Shown piece after piece: positions 23,609 to 32,900 of a stretch of DNA of 64,000 bases. Position numbers and translations under genes: made by a program. A model generated the notes under the pieces. It had not been told where the DNA came from and did not search any database. It saw nothing but the letters and a program-made list of their open reading frames with translations. The stretch is from a bacterium (GTDB lineage: Bacteria; Spirochaetota; Leptospiria; Leptospirales; Leptonemataceae), in the NCBI GenBank assembly GCA_024742665.1, contig JANSYA010000001.1, positions 310,001 through 374,000 of the forward strand. The letters run 5' to 3'. Each line of letters starts with the position of its first letter. Within the stretch, counting starts at the first letter, position 1.

Positions 23609-24832
23609 ATGACACGGGACGGAATTTTTCAACGAGGATGGTCGCGAGCTTTGCGCTCCATGCTACTGGCCCTGTTCATTGCAGTCGGTTCTGCCTCCTG
23701 CTTGCAGTTTGAGTCGAGCGTGACGGATATTACGGATAGTCCCGGCCTGGCCCTGTTTGCTCTCCTGAGTGGATCCGTGAACGGCGCCGGCACCAACAGC
23801 GTGGTCCGCACGAAGTACGTCTATATCCCATTTCGCAACGAAGATACTCTGCGGATTCTGGAATTCAACGCCGATACCGGAGCTCTGGTCGAAACGGCGG
23901 GCGCGGGCAGTCCGGTCGCGACCGGCATCGAGCCCATCGGCGTCTGCTTGCATCCCACGCAGCAGTATCTGTATATTACGCAGCGCGGTTCGAATTCGGT
24001 GGCCGGCTATTCGATCGACGCGTCGACCGGGGCGCTGACTGCCCTGGCGGGCAGCCCATACGCGGCGGGCACGCAGCCCTGGGATTGCGAAGTGCATCCG
24101 AATGGAAATTTTCTATATGCGGCGAATTTCGGCGGCGGGGCGAATCTGAGTTTGTATACGATCGACCCGGCAACGGGCGTGCTGACCGCGGGCGCAGCTC
24201 AGACCAGCGGCGGGAACTCCGCACAGAGCATCGCATTTTCGAGCGACGGCTCCTTGCTCTTTGCTTCGCATACGATCTCTACCGACGTGGGCGTGAACAC
24301 AGTCAATCCGACTACCGGCGCGCTCACGGCCGTCGGCGGCAGTCCTTTCGCGTCGAGTAATTTCAACAGGCAGCTGGCGCTCACGCCGACCGGAAATTTT
24401 CTTTACGTGCCTTCGCGCAATGATTCGAATTTCCGAATCTATAGCGTCGCCGCCGGCGTGCTTTCCGAAACCGGAGGCAGTCCTATCGCTTCGTCCGGCC
24501 AGGTCCAGGGGGCAGTGGTCAGTCCCGACGGGAATTTTTTCTATACCGGCCAGCAAACAGCGGCTGTCGTCACCGGCTACAGTCTAGATCAGGGAACGGG
24601 CGCCCCGACCGCACTCGGTGTCGGTCCCTTCGCCGCCTCCTCTCCGCAGACACTGTATTTTGAACCGGGCGGTTCGTATTTGTTTGCAATCAGTTCGGTC
24701 GGGGCTTCGGGCGTGGCTGTCTTTCAGTGGGATTCGTCGACGGGCGGCCTGACGCCCGGGCCGAGCAGTCCGCATACATTTGGCAACAGTCCGCACCAGG
24801 CGGCGTTCTTTACCGAGACCGTAACGCAATAG
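23609..24832 (+). CDS. Seven-bladed beta-propeller (lactonase/YVTN-like) lipoprotein
   Basis: 407 residues. Signal peptide with lipobox SASC (about Cys31). From about residue 70 come repeating blades of the 6-phosphogluconolactonase/YVTN type: KYVYIPFRNEDTLRILEFNADTGAL, QYLYITQRGSNSVAGYSIDASTGAL, NFLYAANFGG...YTIDPATGVL, SLLFASHTI..., NFLYVPSRND..., NFFYTGQQTAAVVTGYSLDQGTG and SYLFAISSVG. It probably lies on the outside as a binding or adhesion scaffold; enzymatic lactonase activity is not supported. It is weakly spaced from the upstream SDR-like gene by a palindrome. Confidence 0.82.
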   Translation: MTRDGIFQRGWSRALRSMLLALFIAVGSASCLQFESSVTDITDSPGLALFALLSGSVNGAGTNSVVRTKYVYIPFRNEDTLRILEFNADTGALVETAGAGSPVATGIEPIGVCLHPTQQYLYITQRGSNSVAGYSIDASTGALTALAGSPYAAGTQPWDCEVHPNGNFLYAANFGGGANLSLYTIDPATGVLTAGAAQTSGGNSAQSIAFSSDGSLLFASHTISTDVGVNTVNPTTGALTAVGGSPFASSNFNRQLALTPTGNFLYVPSRNDSNFRIYSVAAGVLSETGGSPIASSGQVQGAVVSPDGNFFYTGQQTAAVVTGYSLDQGTGAPTALGVGPFAASSPQTLYFEPGGSYLFAISSVGASGVAVFQWDSSTGGLTPGPSSPHTFGNSPHQAAFFTETVTQ

Positions 24833-24892
24833 GAGCGCCTCGTGATGACGTCCGCCCGCGTAGGCCTCGGAAATTCGCGGTCCGGGGCGACA

Positions 24893-24924
<32 letters not shown>

Positions 24925-25014
24925 TTCAGATAGAGGGCGCGAGTCTACCAAAGATCATAATGACAATCCAGCTTTTGCGATTTACAAAGCCTTCGCCGGG
25001 GGACCTTTAAGCCT

Positions 25015-25437
25015 ATGATAGAGTGGGGATCAAAATACGAGCTCGGGATCGCTAAGGTCGACGGCCAGCACCGCGTGCTGGTGATGTTGATCAATCGACT
25101 CGAATCGCTCCGGGATTCCGGCGCGGCAAGCGACCGGGATCTTGACGAAATCCTGAAGCATCTGGACCAGTACGTGCGAACCCATTTCGCCGACGAAGAG
25201 CGCATGTTAAACCAGTTGGGATACGAGGGCAACGAGGAGCACTTGGCGGAGCATCGAGCCTTCGAGGAGCGCATTGTAGAGCTGCGAGCGGAATTTGAGT
25301 CGGGGCAGACCGACGTCCTGAATCAACTTTCTGAATTTCTGGGCGGCTGGCTCACCCACCACATTCTCGAAAGCGACCGGAGTTATGTCGACGAGTTCCG
25401 CGCCAGGGATCTGCTGAAACAGGCGGCGAGTTTATGA
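25015..25437 (+). CDS. Bacteriohemerythrin
   Basis: 140 residues, single domain. It binds O2 at a non-haem di-iron centre in the cytoplasm. All ligands are present: His19 (VDGQH), His57 and Glu61 (RTHFADEE), His76 and His80 (HLAEH), His116 and Asp121 (HILESD). There is no fused methyl-accepting or GGDEF domain, so storage, delivery or sensing of oxygen is likely. It is a single gene with GGGGGAC upstream of ATG 25015 as the ribosome site; the rtcR gene converges. Confidence 0.93.
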   Translation: MIEWGSKYELGIAKVDGQHRVLVMLINRLESLRDSGAASDRDLDEILKHLDQYVRTHFADEERMLNQLGYEGNEEHLAEHRAFEERIVELRAEFESGQTDVLNQLSEFLGGWLTHHILESDRSYVDEFRARDLLKQAASL

Positions 25438-25544
25438 GACCGGCGGCGTTTTCACAGCCATGAGGCTGCGAAGTGCCATTCGCCTCGCACAGGCTTCGCA
25501 CTAAGCTCACGAGCAGTATCGTGAATCCGACTACCCGGGCGCTT
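25438..25544. other. Convergent gap between hemerythrin and rtcR
   Basis: This is a 107-base gap with an imperfect dyad TGCGAAG...CTTCGCA (about 25467-25500), which may act as a terminator for either gene, though there is no clear T-run. Confidence 0.35.
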
Positions 25545-27257
25545 TCAGTCGCGGCGGGCTAAGTTTTCCCAGGTTAAACCGAAGCGCGCCAGATATTTGC
25601 GCAACCGGTCCGAATCGTTTTTCGTTTTCATGGATTTACGCGATACCGAAAAGAGCCGCCGCCCCGCCGCCGCGAGCGTTCGTTCTTCGCGGCAAACTTC
25701 CAGCACGCGCCGCAGCTGAACTAAATCAAAGCGATCGTACTCGGCGGGGTTGAGCAGACCGGCGAAGATGGCGTCGTCGATCTGCGCCTCGTCGCCGGAG
25801 GCTGCGCCGGATTGATGCGCGCCGGCCCGGTCGCCGCGATTATGCTGTCCGGATTCGGTAGTCGGCGATCCGGCGGCTCCGCGCCACTGTTCGGAGATGC
25901 GTTCAATTTCCTGGCGGACTGTCTTCACGTCGATGCGCCCGCCGGGGCTCAAGGTCGCCATGCGCGTCACGCCCGCGTTCAGATCGCGGAAATTCGCGGT
26001 CCACAGTGCGTCCGGCGATGTCGCGAATTCCAGATAGAGGGCGCGGGCTTCGCGGCTGAAGCGCACCATGCGGCCGGAATCGCGGGCGAATTTTTCGATT
26101 TCGTACTCCAGATTGGGTTCGATGTCTTCGGGGCGCTCGCGCAATCCCGGCAACGCGAAAGTCCACAGATTAATCCGCGCGAGCAGGTCTTCGCGAAAGT
26201 GGCCGCCGCGCACACGTTCCGGTAGATTTCGATTCGATCCGGCGATCAGCTGAAAATCGCTCCGGGTTTCGCGGTCGGCGCCCATCGGTAAAAACGATTT
26301 ATCTTCGAGCGCCCGCAGCAGCATGGCCTGCTCGTCTAAACCCAGCTCGCCGATCTCGTCTAAAAACAAAATCCCCTGATCGGCTTCGCGCAACAAACCG
26401 CCTCGCGCGCTGGCGGCGCCGGTAAACGCGCCGCGCACGTGACCGAAGAGCGTCGACATGGCGCCGTCGCCGCGCAGGGTCGCGCAGTTCACTTCGACGA
26501 AAGCGCCTGAAACCTGGCTGCGCAGTTTCTTGAGTTCGTACACTCGGCGCGCGAGCTGCGATTTACCGGCGCCGGTCGGGCCGCTCAAAAGAATCGGCGC
26601 CTTCGAGTGAATGGCCACGCGTTCGATTTCTTCGATCAGAGCGTTGAAGGCGCGGTTGCGCGTATCAATGCCCGACTTCAGATAGCTCACGCCGGCCTGG
26701 CGTTCCTGTTTGAATCGCGAGGCGATATTATCGTAGCGCGAAAGGTCCAGGTCGATGATGCGATAGGAGCCCGGGTTGTCCTGCTTCGTCGCCCGGGGAT
26801 CGCTGCGGCGCTGTCCGCCGTCGCCCTGCTGGGGCGAACACTGGATCAGTCGTGCCGGAAAGTAGCGCGCTTCCGTTAACAAGAACAGGCAGATCTGGGC
26901 GACGTGCGTGCCGGTCGTGATATGAACCAGATAGTCTTCGCGGTCCGGCCGAAAGTCATAGCCGCGCGCGAAGTCGTGCAGTTCGCCGTAGACCTCGGGA
27001 AAATCCCAGGGATCCTGCGTTTTAACTTCATGCAGCACGACGCGGGTTTCGGGCGAAACCGCGGCCATATCGGCGACGATCGTTTTGGCCAGCTTGACGT
27101 GTTCGCGCTGGTGCAAAAGATCGAAGCGGTCGATCAGCAGATCGGCGTGGCTGGCCAGGGCCACCGTCGGCCGCCACCGGTTCCAGCGCTCGGCTTTGAC
27201 GCCGCGATCGAGCATGGTGCCCAGAAGGCCGATGACTACCTGTTTCTTGCGCGGCAC
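25545..27257 (-). CDS. rtcR: Sigma-54-dependent activator of the RNA-repair operon
   Basis: 570 residues. The N-terminal RtcR domain (about 1-185; a CARF-like ligand-binding fold in this family) opens with KKQVVIGLLGTMLDRG and contains DYLVHITTGTHVAQICLFLL. The AAA+ sigma-54 interaction domain follows, with Walker A GPTGAGKS (226-233), the sigma-54 contact loop GAFTGA (276-281), LFLDEIGEL and an arginine-finger region. The C-terminus (LRRVLEVCREERTLAAAGRRLFSVSRKSM) is the DNA-binding helix-turn-helix. It is divergent from rtcBA, which carries a sigma-54 promoter. RtcR is known to respond to RNA damage products and to activate rtcBA. Confidence 0.95.
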   Translation of the reverse strand: MPRKKQVVIGLLGTMLDRGVKAERWNRWRPTVALASHADLLIDRFDLLHQREHVKLAKTIVADMAAVSPETRVVLHEVKTQDPWDFPEVYGELHDFARGYDFRPDREDYLVHITTGTHVAQICLFLLTEARYFPARLIQCSPQQGDGGQRRSDPRATKQDNPGSYRIIDLDLSRYDNIASRFKQERQAGVSYLKSGIDTRNRAFNALIEEIERVAIHSKAPILLSGPTGAGKSQLARRVYELKKLRSQVSGAFVEVNCATLRGDGAMSTLFGHVRGAFTGAASARGGLLREADQGILFLDEIGELGLDEQAMLLRALEDKSFLPMGADRETRSDFQLIAGSNRNLPERVRGGHFREDLLARINLWTFALPGLRERPEDIEPNLEYEIEKFARDSGRMVRFSREARALYLEFATSPDALWTANFRDLNAGVTRMATLSPGGRIDVKTVRQEIERISEQWRGAAGSPTTESGQHNRGDRAGAHQSGAASGDEAQIDDAIFAGLLNPAEYDRFDLVQLRRVLEVCREERTLAAAGRRLFSVSRKSMKTKNDSDRLRKYLARFGLTWENLARRD

Positions 27258-27305
27258 GGGGAAGACTCACGCCCGCAGGGCGGACAACGGCAGTTTTGCG
27301 GATTC

Positions 27306-27340
27306 TAGAATATTGTCTATTATATTAGAAAATTATCTAT
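27306..27340. promoter_or_regulatory. Probable RtcR upstream activating sites (two dyads 20 bp apart)
   Basis: TAGA-N6-TCTA dyads occur at 27306-27319 and 27326-27339. As direct repeats the 15-base units TAGAATATTGTCTAT and TAGAAAATTATCTAT agree at 13 of 15 bases with an exact 20-base period, two helical turns. They sit about 170-205 bases upstream of the sigma-54 start and 49 bases from rtcR, typical for an enhancer site. The region is strikingly AT-rich. Confidence 0.65.
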
Positions 27341-27485
27341 ATTGACTGGAGCGGGTTCCGAATTGTCCCCGATTGGCCGGGCATTGCCGCGAGGACCGTT
27401 CCTGTCATTCGCTATGAATCGGCGATTCGCGGCGTTTTTCGCGCATCGGTTCGAATTTTCAATATTTACGATTTTTTATACGCGG

Positions 27486-27501
27486 TGGCACGCCCGTTGC
27501 A
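27486..27501 (+). promoter_or_regulatory. Sigma-54 (-24/-12) promoter of rtcBA
   Basis: TGGCACGCCCGTTGCA matches the -24/-12 consensus TGGCAC-N5-TTGCA exactly. Counting from GG (-25/-24) and GC (-13/-12), +1 is 27512, which is the A of the annotated ATG. Confidence 0.92.
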
Positions 27502-27511
27502 ATAGCTCAGT

Positions 27512-28777
27512 ATGGGTCACAATCAGATGAAGAACGCGAATACGGAAAACACGAATCCCTACGAAGTGCTGCAAGCCAAAGGCGGCGGCCTGGTCAAAGC
27601 CTGGATCAAAGGCGTGCCCTTCGAAGAAAAGGCGCGGGCGCAGCTGTTGAACGCCGCGAGCATGCCCTTTATTCACAAGTGGGTCGCGGCGATGCCCGAC
27701 GTGCACCTGGGAATGGGCGCGACGGTCGGCAGCGTGATTCCCACGGTCGGCGCGGTGATTCCGGCGGCGGTCGGCGTCGACATCGGCTGCGGGATGATGG
27801 CCGTGCAGACCAGTCTCGCCGCAAGCGACCTGCCGGAAAACCTGCGCGAAATGCGTACGGCGATCGAGGCTGCGGTGCCGCACGGTCGCACGGATAACGG
27901 GGGTCGCAACGATCGCGGCGCCTGGGGCGAGCCGCCGGCGAAGATCGTCGCGGAATGGAACGAGGCGCTAAAGCCCGGCTATGAAAAGATGCTGGCGAAG
28001 CACAAGAAGCTCAGCAAAGCGAACAACCTGAATCACCTGGGAAGCCTCGGTACGGGAAACCACTTTATTGAGGTGTGCCTGGACGAAAGCGATCAGGTCT
28101 GGTTCATGTTGCACAGCGGTTCGCGCGGAATCGGAAATCGCATCGGCACGTATTTTATCGAGCTGGCGAAGCAGGATATGCGACGCTATCACGTGAATCT
28201 GCCGGATAAGGATCTCGCGTACCTGCCGGAGGGCACCGAATATTTCGACGACTACGTCGAAGCGGTGTCCTGGGGTCAGGACTTCGCCTTTCGCAACCGC
28301 CGTATTATGATGGAATACGTCATCGACGCGGTCGCGACGGTGCGGGGAATACCGCCTTTCGAAGCGCAGCTGAAGGCGGTGAACTGTCATCACAACTACG
28401 TGTCGCGCGAACACCACTACGGGCAGAACGTGCTGGTGACGCGAAAAGGCGCGGTGCGCGCACGCAAAGGCGATCTGGGAATTATCCCGGGCAGCATGGG
28501 CGCGCGTTCATACATCGTGCGCGGAAAAGGGAATCCGGAGAGCTTTCACTCGTGCAGCCACGGCGCCGGTCGCGTCATGTCTCGCACGGCGGCGAAGAAG
28601 CGCTTTACGATCGAAGATCATAAAAAAGCGACCGAGCGCGTCGAGTGCCGTAAGGACAGCGAGGTGATCGATGAAACGCCGGCGGCGTATAAGTCGATCG
28701 ACGCGGTAATGGAGGCGCAAAAGGATCTGGTGGATATCGTGCACACGCTGCGCCAGGTTGTTTGCGTAAAAGGATGA
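27512..28777 (+). CDS. rtcB: RNA-splicing ligase RtcB
   Basis: 421 residues. RtcB joins RNA 2',3'-cyclic phosphate (or 3'-phosphate) ends to 5'-OH ends using GTP and Mn2+. Conserved elements are MPDVHLGMGATVGSVIP, VGVDIGCGM (metal Cys), GSLGTGNHFIE, HSGSRGIGN, NCHHNYVSREHHYG and SCSHGAGRVMSR with the His that becomes guanylylated (about His350). From ATG 27512 the mRNA would be leaderless, because the sigma-54 start falls on that A. ATG 27527 (Met6) would leave a 15-base leader without a ribosome site. The family's conserved part begins at about residue 16, so both are possible. rtcA overlaps the stop. Confidence 0.96.
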   Translation: MGHNQMKNANTENTNPYEVLQAKGGGLVKAWIKGVPFEEKARAQLLNAASMPFIHKWVAAMPDVHLGMGATVGSVIPTVGAVIPAAVGVDIGCGMMAVQTSLAASDLPENLREMRTAIEAAVPHGRTDNGGRNDRGAWGEPPAKIVAEWNEALKPGYEKMLAKHKKLSKANNLNHLGSLGTGNHFIEVCLDESDQVWFMLHSGSRGIGNRIGTYFIELAKQDMRRYHVNLPDKDLAYLPEGTEYFDDYVEAVSWGQDFAFRNRRIMMEYVIDAVATVRGIPPFEAQLKAVNCHHNYVSREHHYGQNVLVTRKGAVRARKGDLGIIPGSMGARSYIVRGKGNPESFHSCSHGAGRVMSRTAAKKRFTIEDHKKATERVECRKDSEVIDETPAAYKSIDAVMEAQKDLVDIVHTLRQVVCVKG

Positions 28778-29952
28778 AAGCAGATTGGATTACAATCGAC
28801 GGCGGGGCCGGCGAAGGCGGAGGACAGATCCTGCGCACTTCGCTGGCCCTTTCTCTCGTTACGAATCGCCCGTTAAAAATCGAACGGATCCGCGCGGGAC
28901 GCTCGAAGCCGGGACTGTTGCGTCAGCACTTAACGGCAGTCCGGGCGGCCGCCCGAATCGGCGGGGCCGGAGTGCGCGGCGACGAGATCGGCTCCGGCGA
29001 GCTGGAGTTCGTGCCCGGCGAACGGGAGCCCGGATCGCAGGCGCCCGATAACGAATCCAAGAAGCTGGCGAAAAACAAAAACGAAAGCGGCGAGCGCGCT
29101 GCGGACGCTTCCGGTGCGCGCGAGTCCGATGACGAATTGCAATTCGCCGTCGGTTCCGCCGGCAGCGCGACCCTCGTACTCCAGACGATCTTGCCGGTGT
29201 TGTTCGCGCCGCGCTTTCGCCGTTCGATATTCGAACGCTTCCGCAGGCTGCGTTTTATCGGCGGCACGCACAATGCCTTCGCGCCGCCTTTCGAATTCCT
29301 GGAGGCGAGCTATTTGCCGCTGGTGATGCGTATGCCCGGCGCACAGGCCGTTCCTGTAGTGAAATTGATTCGGCCGGGTTTTTATCCGGCGGGCGGCGGA
29401 GAAATTGAGTTTGTCCTGGCGGACCGGGACGTTGTGAAGGGCGAAAGTGCCGCTCCTGTTTTTGATTTGAGCGAGCGCGGCGAACTCCAGGGCCTTGCCG
29501 CGCGAGTGATCAGTTCGAATTTAGCGCGACATGTCGCCGAACGCGAACGCGAAACGATTCAGGCGCATCCCGCCTGGGGCGGGGCGGACATCGCCGTCGA
29601 GAATATCCGCGGCGGGGTCGGCCCGGGCAACGTGGTTCTATTGCTTGCGCGCTATGCGAATGTGACCGAAGTCTTCGTTGAATTCGGCCGGCAGGGATTG
29701 CGCGCCGAAAAAGTCGCCGGGCAAGCTCTGGCGGCGGCGGAAGGCTATCTGGCGGGACGCGGAGCGGCCGGGGAGTATCTGGCGGATCAGCTGCTTTTGC
29801 CCCTGGCTCTATTCGGCGGCGGCCGTTTTTCAACCGGCCGGCCTTCGCTTCATACGATCACGAATATCGACGTGATTCGAAAGTTTCTGGAAATCGAGAT
29901 TCGCTGCGAAGAAGTCGAGTCGGATCTCTGGATGATCGAAGTCGATCGTTAG
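28774..29952 (+). CDS. rtcA: RNA 3'-terminal phosphate cyclase
   Basis: 392 residues from ATG 28774, which overlaps the rtcB stop (ATGA) and has AAAGG before it. RtcA converts RNA 3'-phosphate to a 2',3'-cyclic phosphate with ATP, feeding RtcB. Seen: IDGGAGEGGGQILRTSLALS, RAGRSKPGLLRQHL, GGTHNAFAPPFEFL, FYPAGGGEIEF, and the adenylylated His in SLHTITNID (about His360). E. coli RtcA has 338 residues with His309; the 51-residue shift is explained mostly by a charged insertion at about residues 86-120 (rich in Glu, Lys, Ser, Ala), an unusual low-complexity loop. Confidence 0.95.
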   Translation: MKADWITIDGGAGEGGGQILRTSLALSLVTNRPLKIERIRAGRSKPGLLRQHLTAVRAAARIGGAGVRGDEIGSGELEFVPGEREPGSQAPDNESKKLAKNKNESGERAADASGARESDDELQFAVGSAGSATLVLQTILPVLFAPRFRRSIFERFRRLRFIGGTHNAFAPPFEFLEASYLPLVMRMPGAQAVPVVKLIRPGFYPAGGGEIEFVLADRDVVKGESAAPVFDLSERGELQGLAARVISSNLARHVAERERETIQAHPAWGGADIAVENIRGGVGPGNVVLLLARYANVTEVFVEFGRQGLRAEKVAGQALAAAEGYLAGRGAAGEYLADQLLLPLALFGGGRFSTGRPSLHTITNIDVIRKFLEIEIRCEEVESDLWMIEVDR

Positions 29953-29975
29953 CGGCTCTTTGTCCGGGCTGCTTG

Positions 29976-32900
29976 TTATCTTGCGGTGCGTTCGAATTGC
30001 GAGGCGGGAAAATGTACGCCGGGGTTCAGCGCCGCGAGAATGCGATCGTTATCTTCGATCGAAACCGTGAGATGATATTCCAGTTCGCCCGCTTCGTGCG
30101 TGGCGACGTGTCGTCCCGCCTGGAATACCAGGCGCGTATTGCGATTCGCCGGCACGCGTTCGCCGTCGGTCAGAATGCCGATTAGATTCAAAGGATCGGC
30201 GGCGGAGAGAATCGCGAAGGCGGTCGTGCGTGCGTCGCCGGCCTCTTGCGTCGTCGCAGCCGATTTACTATCAGTCGCGGCGAAGTTTTCGCGCAGCGCG
30301 CGCAGTTCTTCGATGACTTTCGGCAGCGCGAATTGCTCGCCGCTTACGCCGGTAATAAAACGGCCGCCGCGGATTTCGCCCCGCGCTTCTAAGTTGCGAA
30401 AGATCGGCAGCAGCGCGCCCCAGGCCGGCGCCAGGCTTTCGCGGGTGAGAATGTCGCGGCAGACCACGCCGTAGCGTTCCAATAAAAGCGCGGCCCAGCT
30501 GCGCAGCCGCTCTTCGCCTTCGACCTGGGGCAGCGGGCCCGGAAAGACCGCGACGCGCCCACGCGGACTAAGATTGCGTCGGACGCGATCCCGGCGGCGA
30601 AAGGCCGGCGATACGTACGCTCGCAGCGCGGCGAAACCGTCGGCGGTGATGCAGCCTTTGCGGGCGAGTTCTCCCAGTCCGCTGTCGAGATCCGCAGCCG
30701 AAAGTTTTGTTCGGGCCCGCAGCTCCGTCGTGAACTGAGCGCCGCCGCTTTCCAGCGCCGCGAGAATTTGCGCCGCTCGTTCGCTCAGATTTTTTTCGGC
30801 CGCTTCCCGGACCTCAGGATAGATCCACTCCAGGTCTTCCCGGAGCGCGAAGGCGAAGGGCACGCCGCGGGACATACCGCGGGCAGCCGGCCTGGAGTTC
30901 GCGCGATCATCGTCGTCGTTTTTCTTCTCAGGGCCCGGCGCGCGCATGCGGCCGTACGTTAGCAGACCGGACAGCGTTAATTCGTCGAGCCAGCGGGGAT
31001 CGTAGTCGGCGACGCGGGTCGGCAGGATCGCCGCTTCCCATTCCCCCGCCGCGGTTTCGAATCCCTGCAGCTGCATGAGCGCGGCGAGCAGACCGTCTTT
31101 GCCGGTATAGCGCGACTCCGGCTGCACGCGATGGCGTTCGATCAAGTACGCGAGATACTCCCGGGGCGAAACCGGGCGAATGCGATCCCGCAGCGCGGTC
31201 AGAGTCAGGCGATGGATCCGCTGTAGCAATCGCCGATCGCACCACTGCAGCGGGAGCGCGGCCGTCGTCGACTTCGCTTCGTCCGGTGCATCCGGTTTCG
31301 GATCGCGTCGCCAGCGGCCGCGTAATATTCCGCCGCTCGCTTCAATGCCTTCGAGATGAATCTCCAGTCCTGCGTGCGGAAACGCAAGCAGCTGCGCGAG
31401 CTCGGCCGCGGTTTGCATGGGGCGCACGGCGAGCTGTCCGCTCAAGAGAAAGGCTTTCGCGGCGACTGAGTCCGGTGCTTCGTCGAGTCGCGGCGGTGCG
31501 GCGAAAGTGTGAGCGTGTTCTCGTGGGGAGCCGGGTGCGGTCGGTAAATCGATCTCCGCGGCCGGCGCAATGATTCGCTCCGACTCCCGGGCGATCGTCG
31601 TGGACTCCAGCTGGCTTTGATAGGCGGCGCGAATCACTTCGATTTGTTCGACGGCGAACCAGAATGCGCGTCCGTCCGCGAATCGCAGCGCGCCCGCCCG
31701 CCCGCTTTTGTACAGGTCTTCGTAGAATGGATTCCAGTCGGCGGCCTCTCCGGATTCGTCGGCCTTGCCGAACGCGTCGCACACCGGCCACAGGCCGCTC
31801 GTATACAGGACGTCGTGCAGTTCGTCGGCGTCGCGCACGGTCGGCCAGGCTTCGGCGGCCACGCGCGCGATAGCCTCCTCGTCGAGCCAGGTCAGATCGC
31901 GCAGCTCTTCGATCGGCAAAACGCGTCGCTGGCTGAGAGCGCGCGTGCGTCGTTCCAGCAAACCCGCGTCGTCTAAGAATGCGTACGGACTGGCGTTCAG
32001 ACGTTCGTAGGCGAAGGGCGAAGGTTCGCGCGTATCGCAGGCGCTGAGCGTGATTTTTTTCGTGCGAATTTCTTCGAGCACGTGCGAAAGGCCGTTCAAG
32101 TCGGCCGCGTCCGTCAGGCAGTCGCGCATGGTTTCGCGGACTAATGGATGGTCGGGCAGTTCAATGTCGCCCGTGATGTGTTCGAAGCACTGGGTGCTCG
32201 CCGGAAAAACGGAAGTTAAGAGATCGTCGCCGCGCATGCGCTGCAACGCCGGAGCCACGCGTTTGCCCATGCGATTGCGTAAGACCGCCAGAGATCGATT
32301 CGCGTTCCACTGCCAGCGCGTGCGAAAGAAGGGCACCTGCAAAAAGGCCTGCTCTAAGAGCGGCCGCACGTTGTCCGGCGTCAAGAATCCGAAGAGCTGT
32401 TCGATCGGGAAGCTCTGGTTCGGCCCGAGGGATAAAACGACGCCGTCGTCGTCGGCGGAAGCCTGTAGTTCAAAATCGAAGCTGCGGCAAAAACGTTTGC
32501 GTAAGGCCAGACCCCAGGCGCGATTGATGCGAGTGCCAAAGGGAGCGTGAATGACAAGCTGCATGCCGCCGGTTTCGTCGAAGAAACGTTCGAACACGAT
32601 TTGCTTCTGGGTCGGCACGATTCCCAGAGCTGCCTGCTGCACGGCCACGTACTCGACGGCCTGGCGATTCGCATGGGGGTTGTCGCTGACTTCGCCCGCG
32701 AGCCAGCTGATGGCGCGGGCTATGCTGTGTTCCGATCCGCTGTCGGTCTCATCCCGGGTTGGACTTAAGTCGTTTGCGTTTTGCGCTGTTCCCGCGTTCG
32801 CAATATTCAAGTGTCGCGCCACGCCTTCTCGCAGTTCGGAAACCGCCGTCGATAGCTCCAGAGTCCGACCGGGCGCTTCGCCGAACCAGAAGGGCATGCC

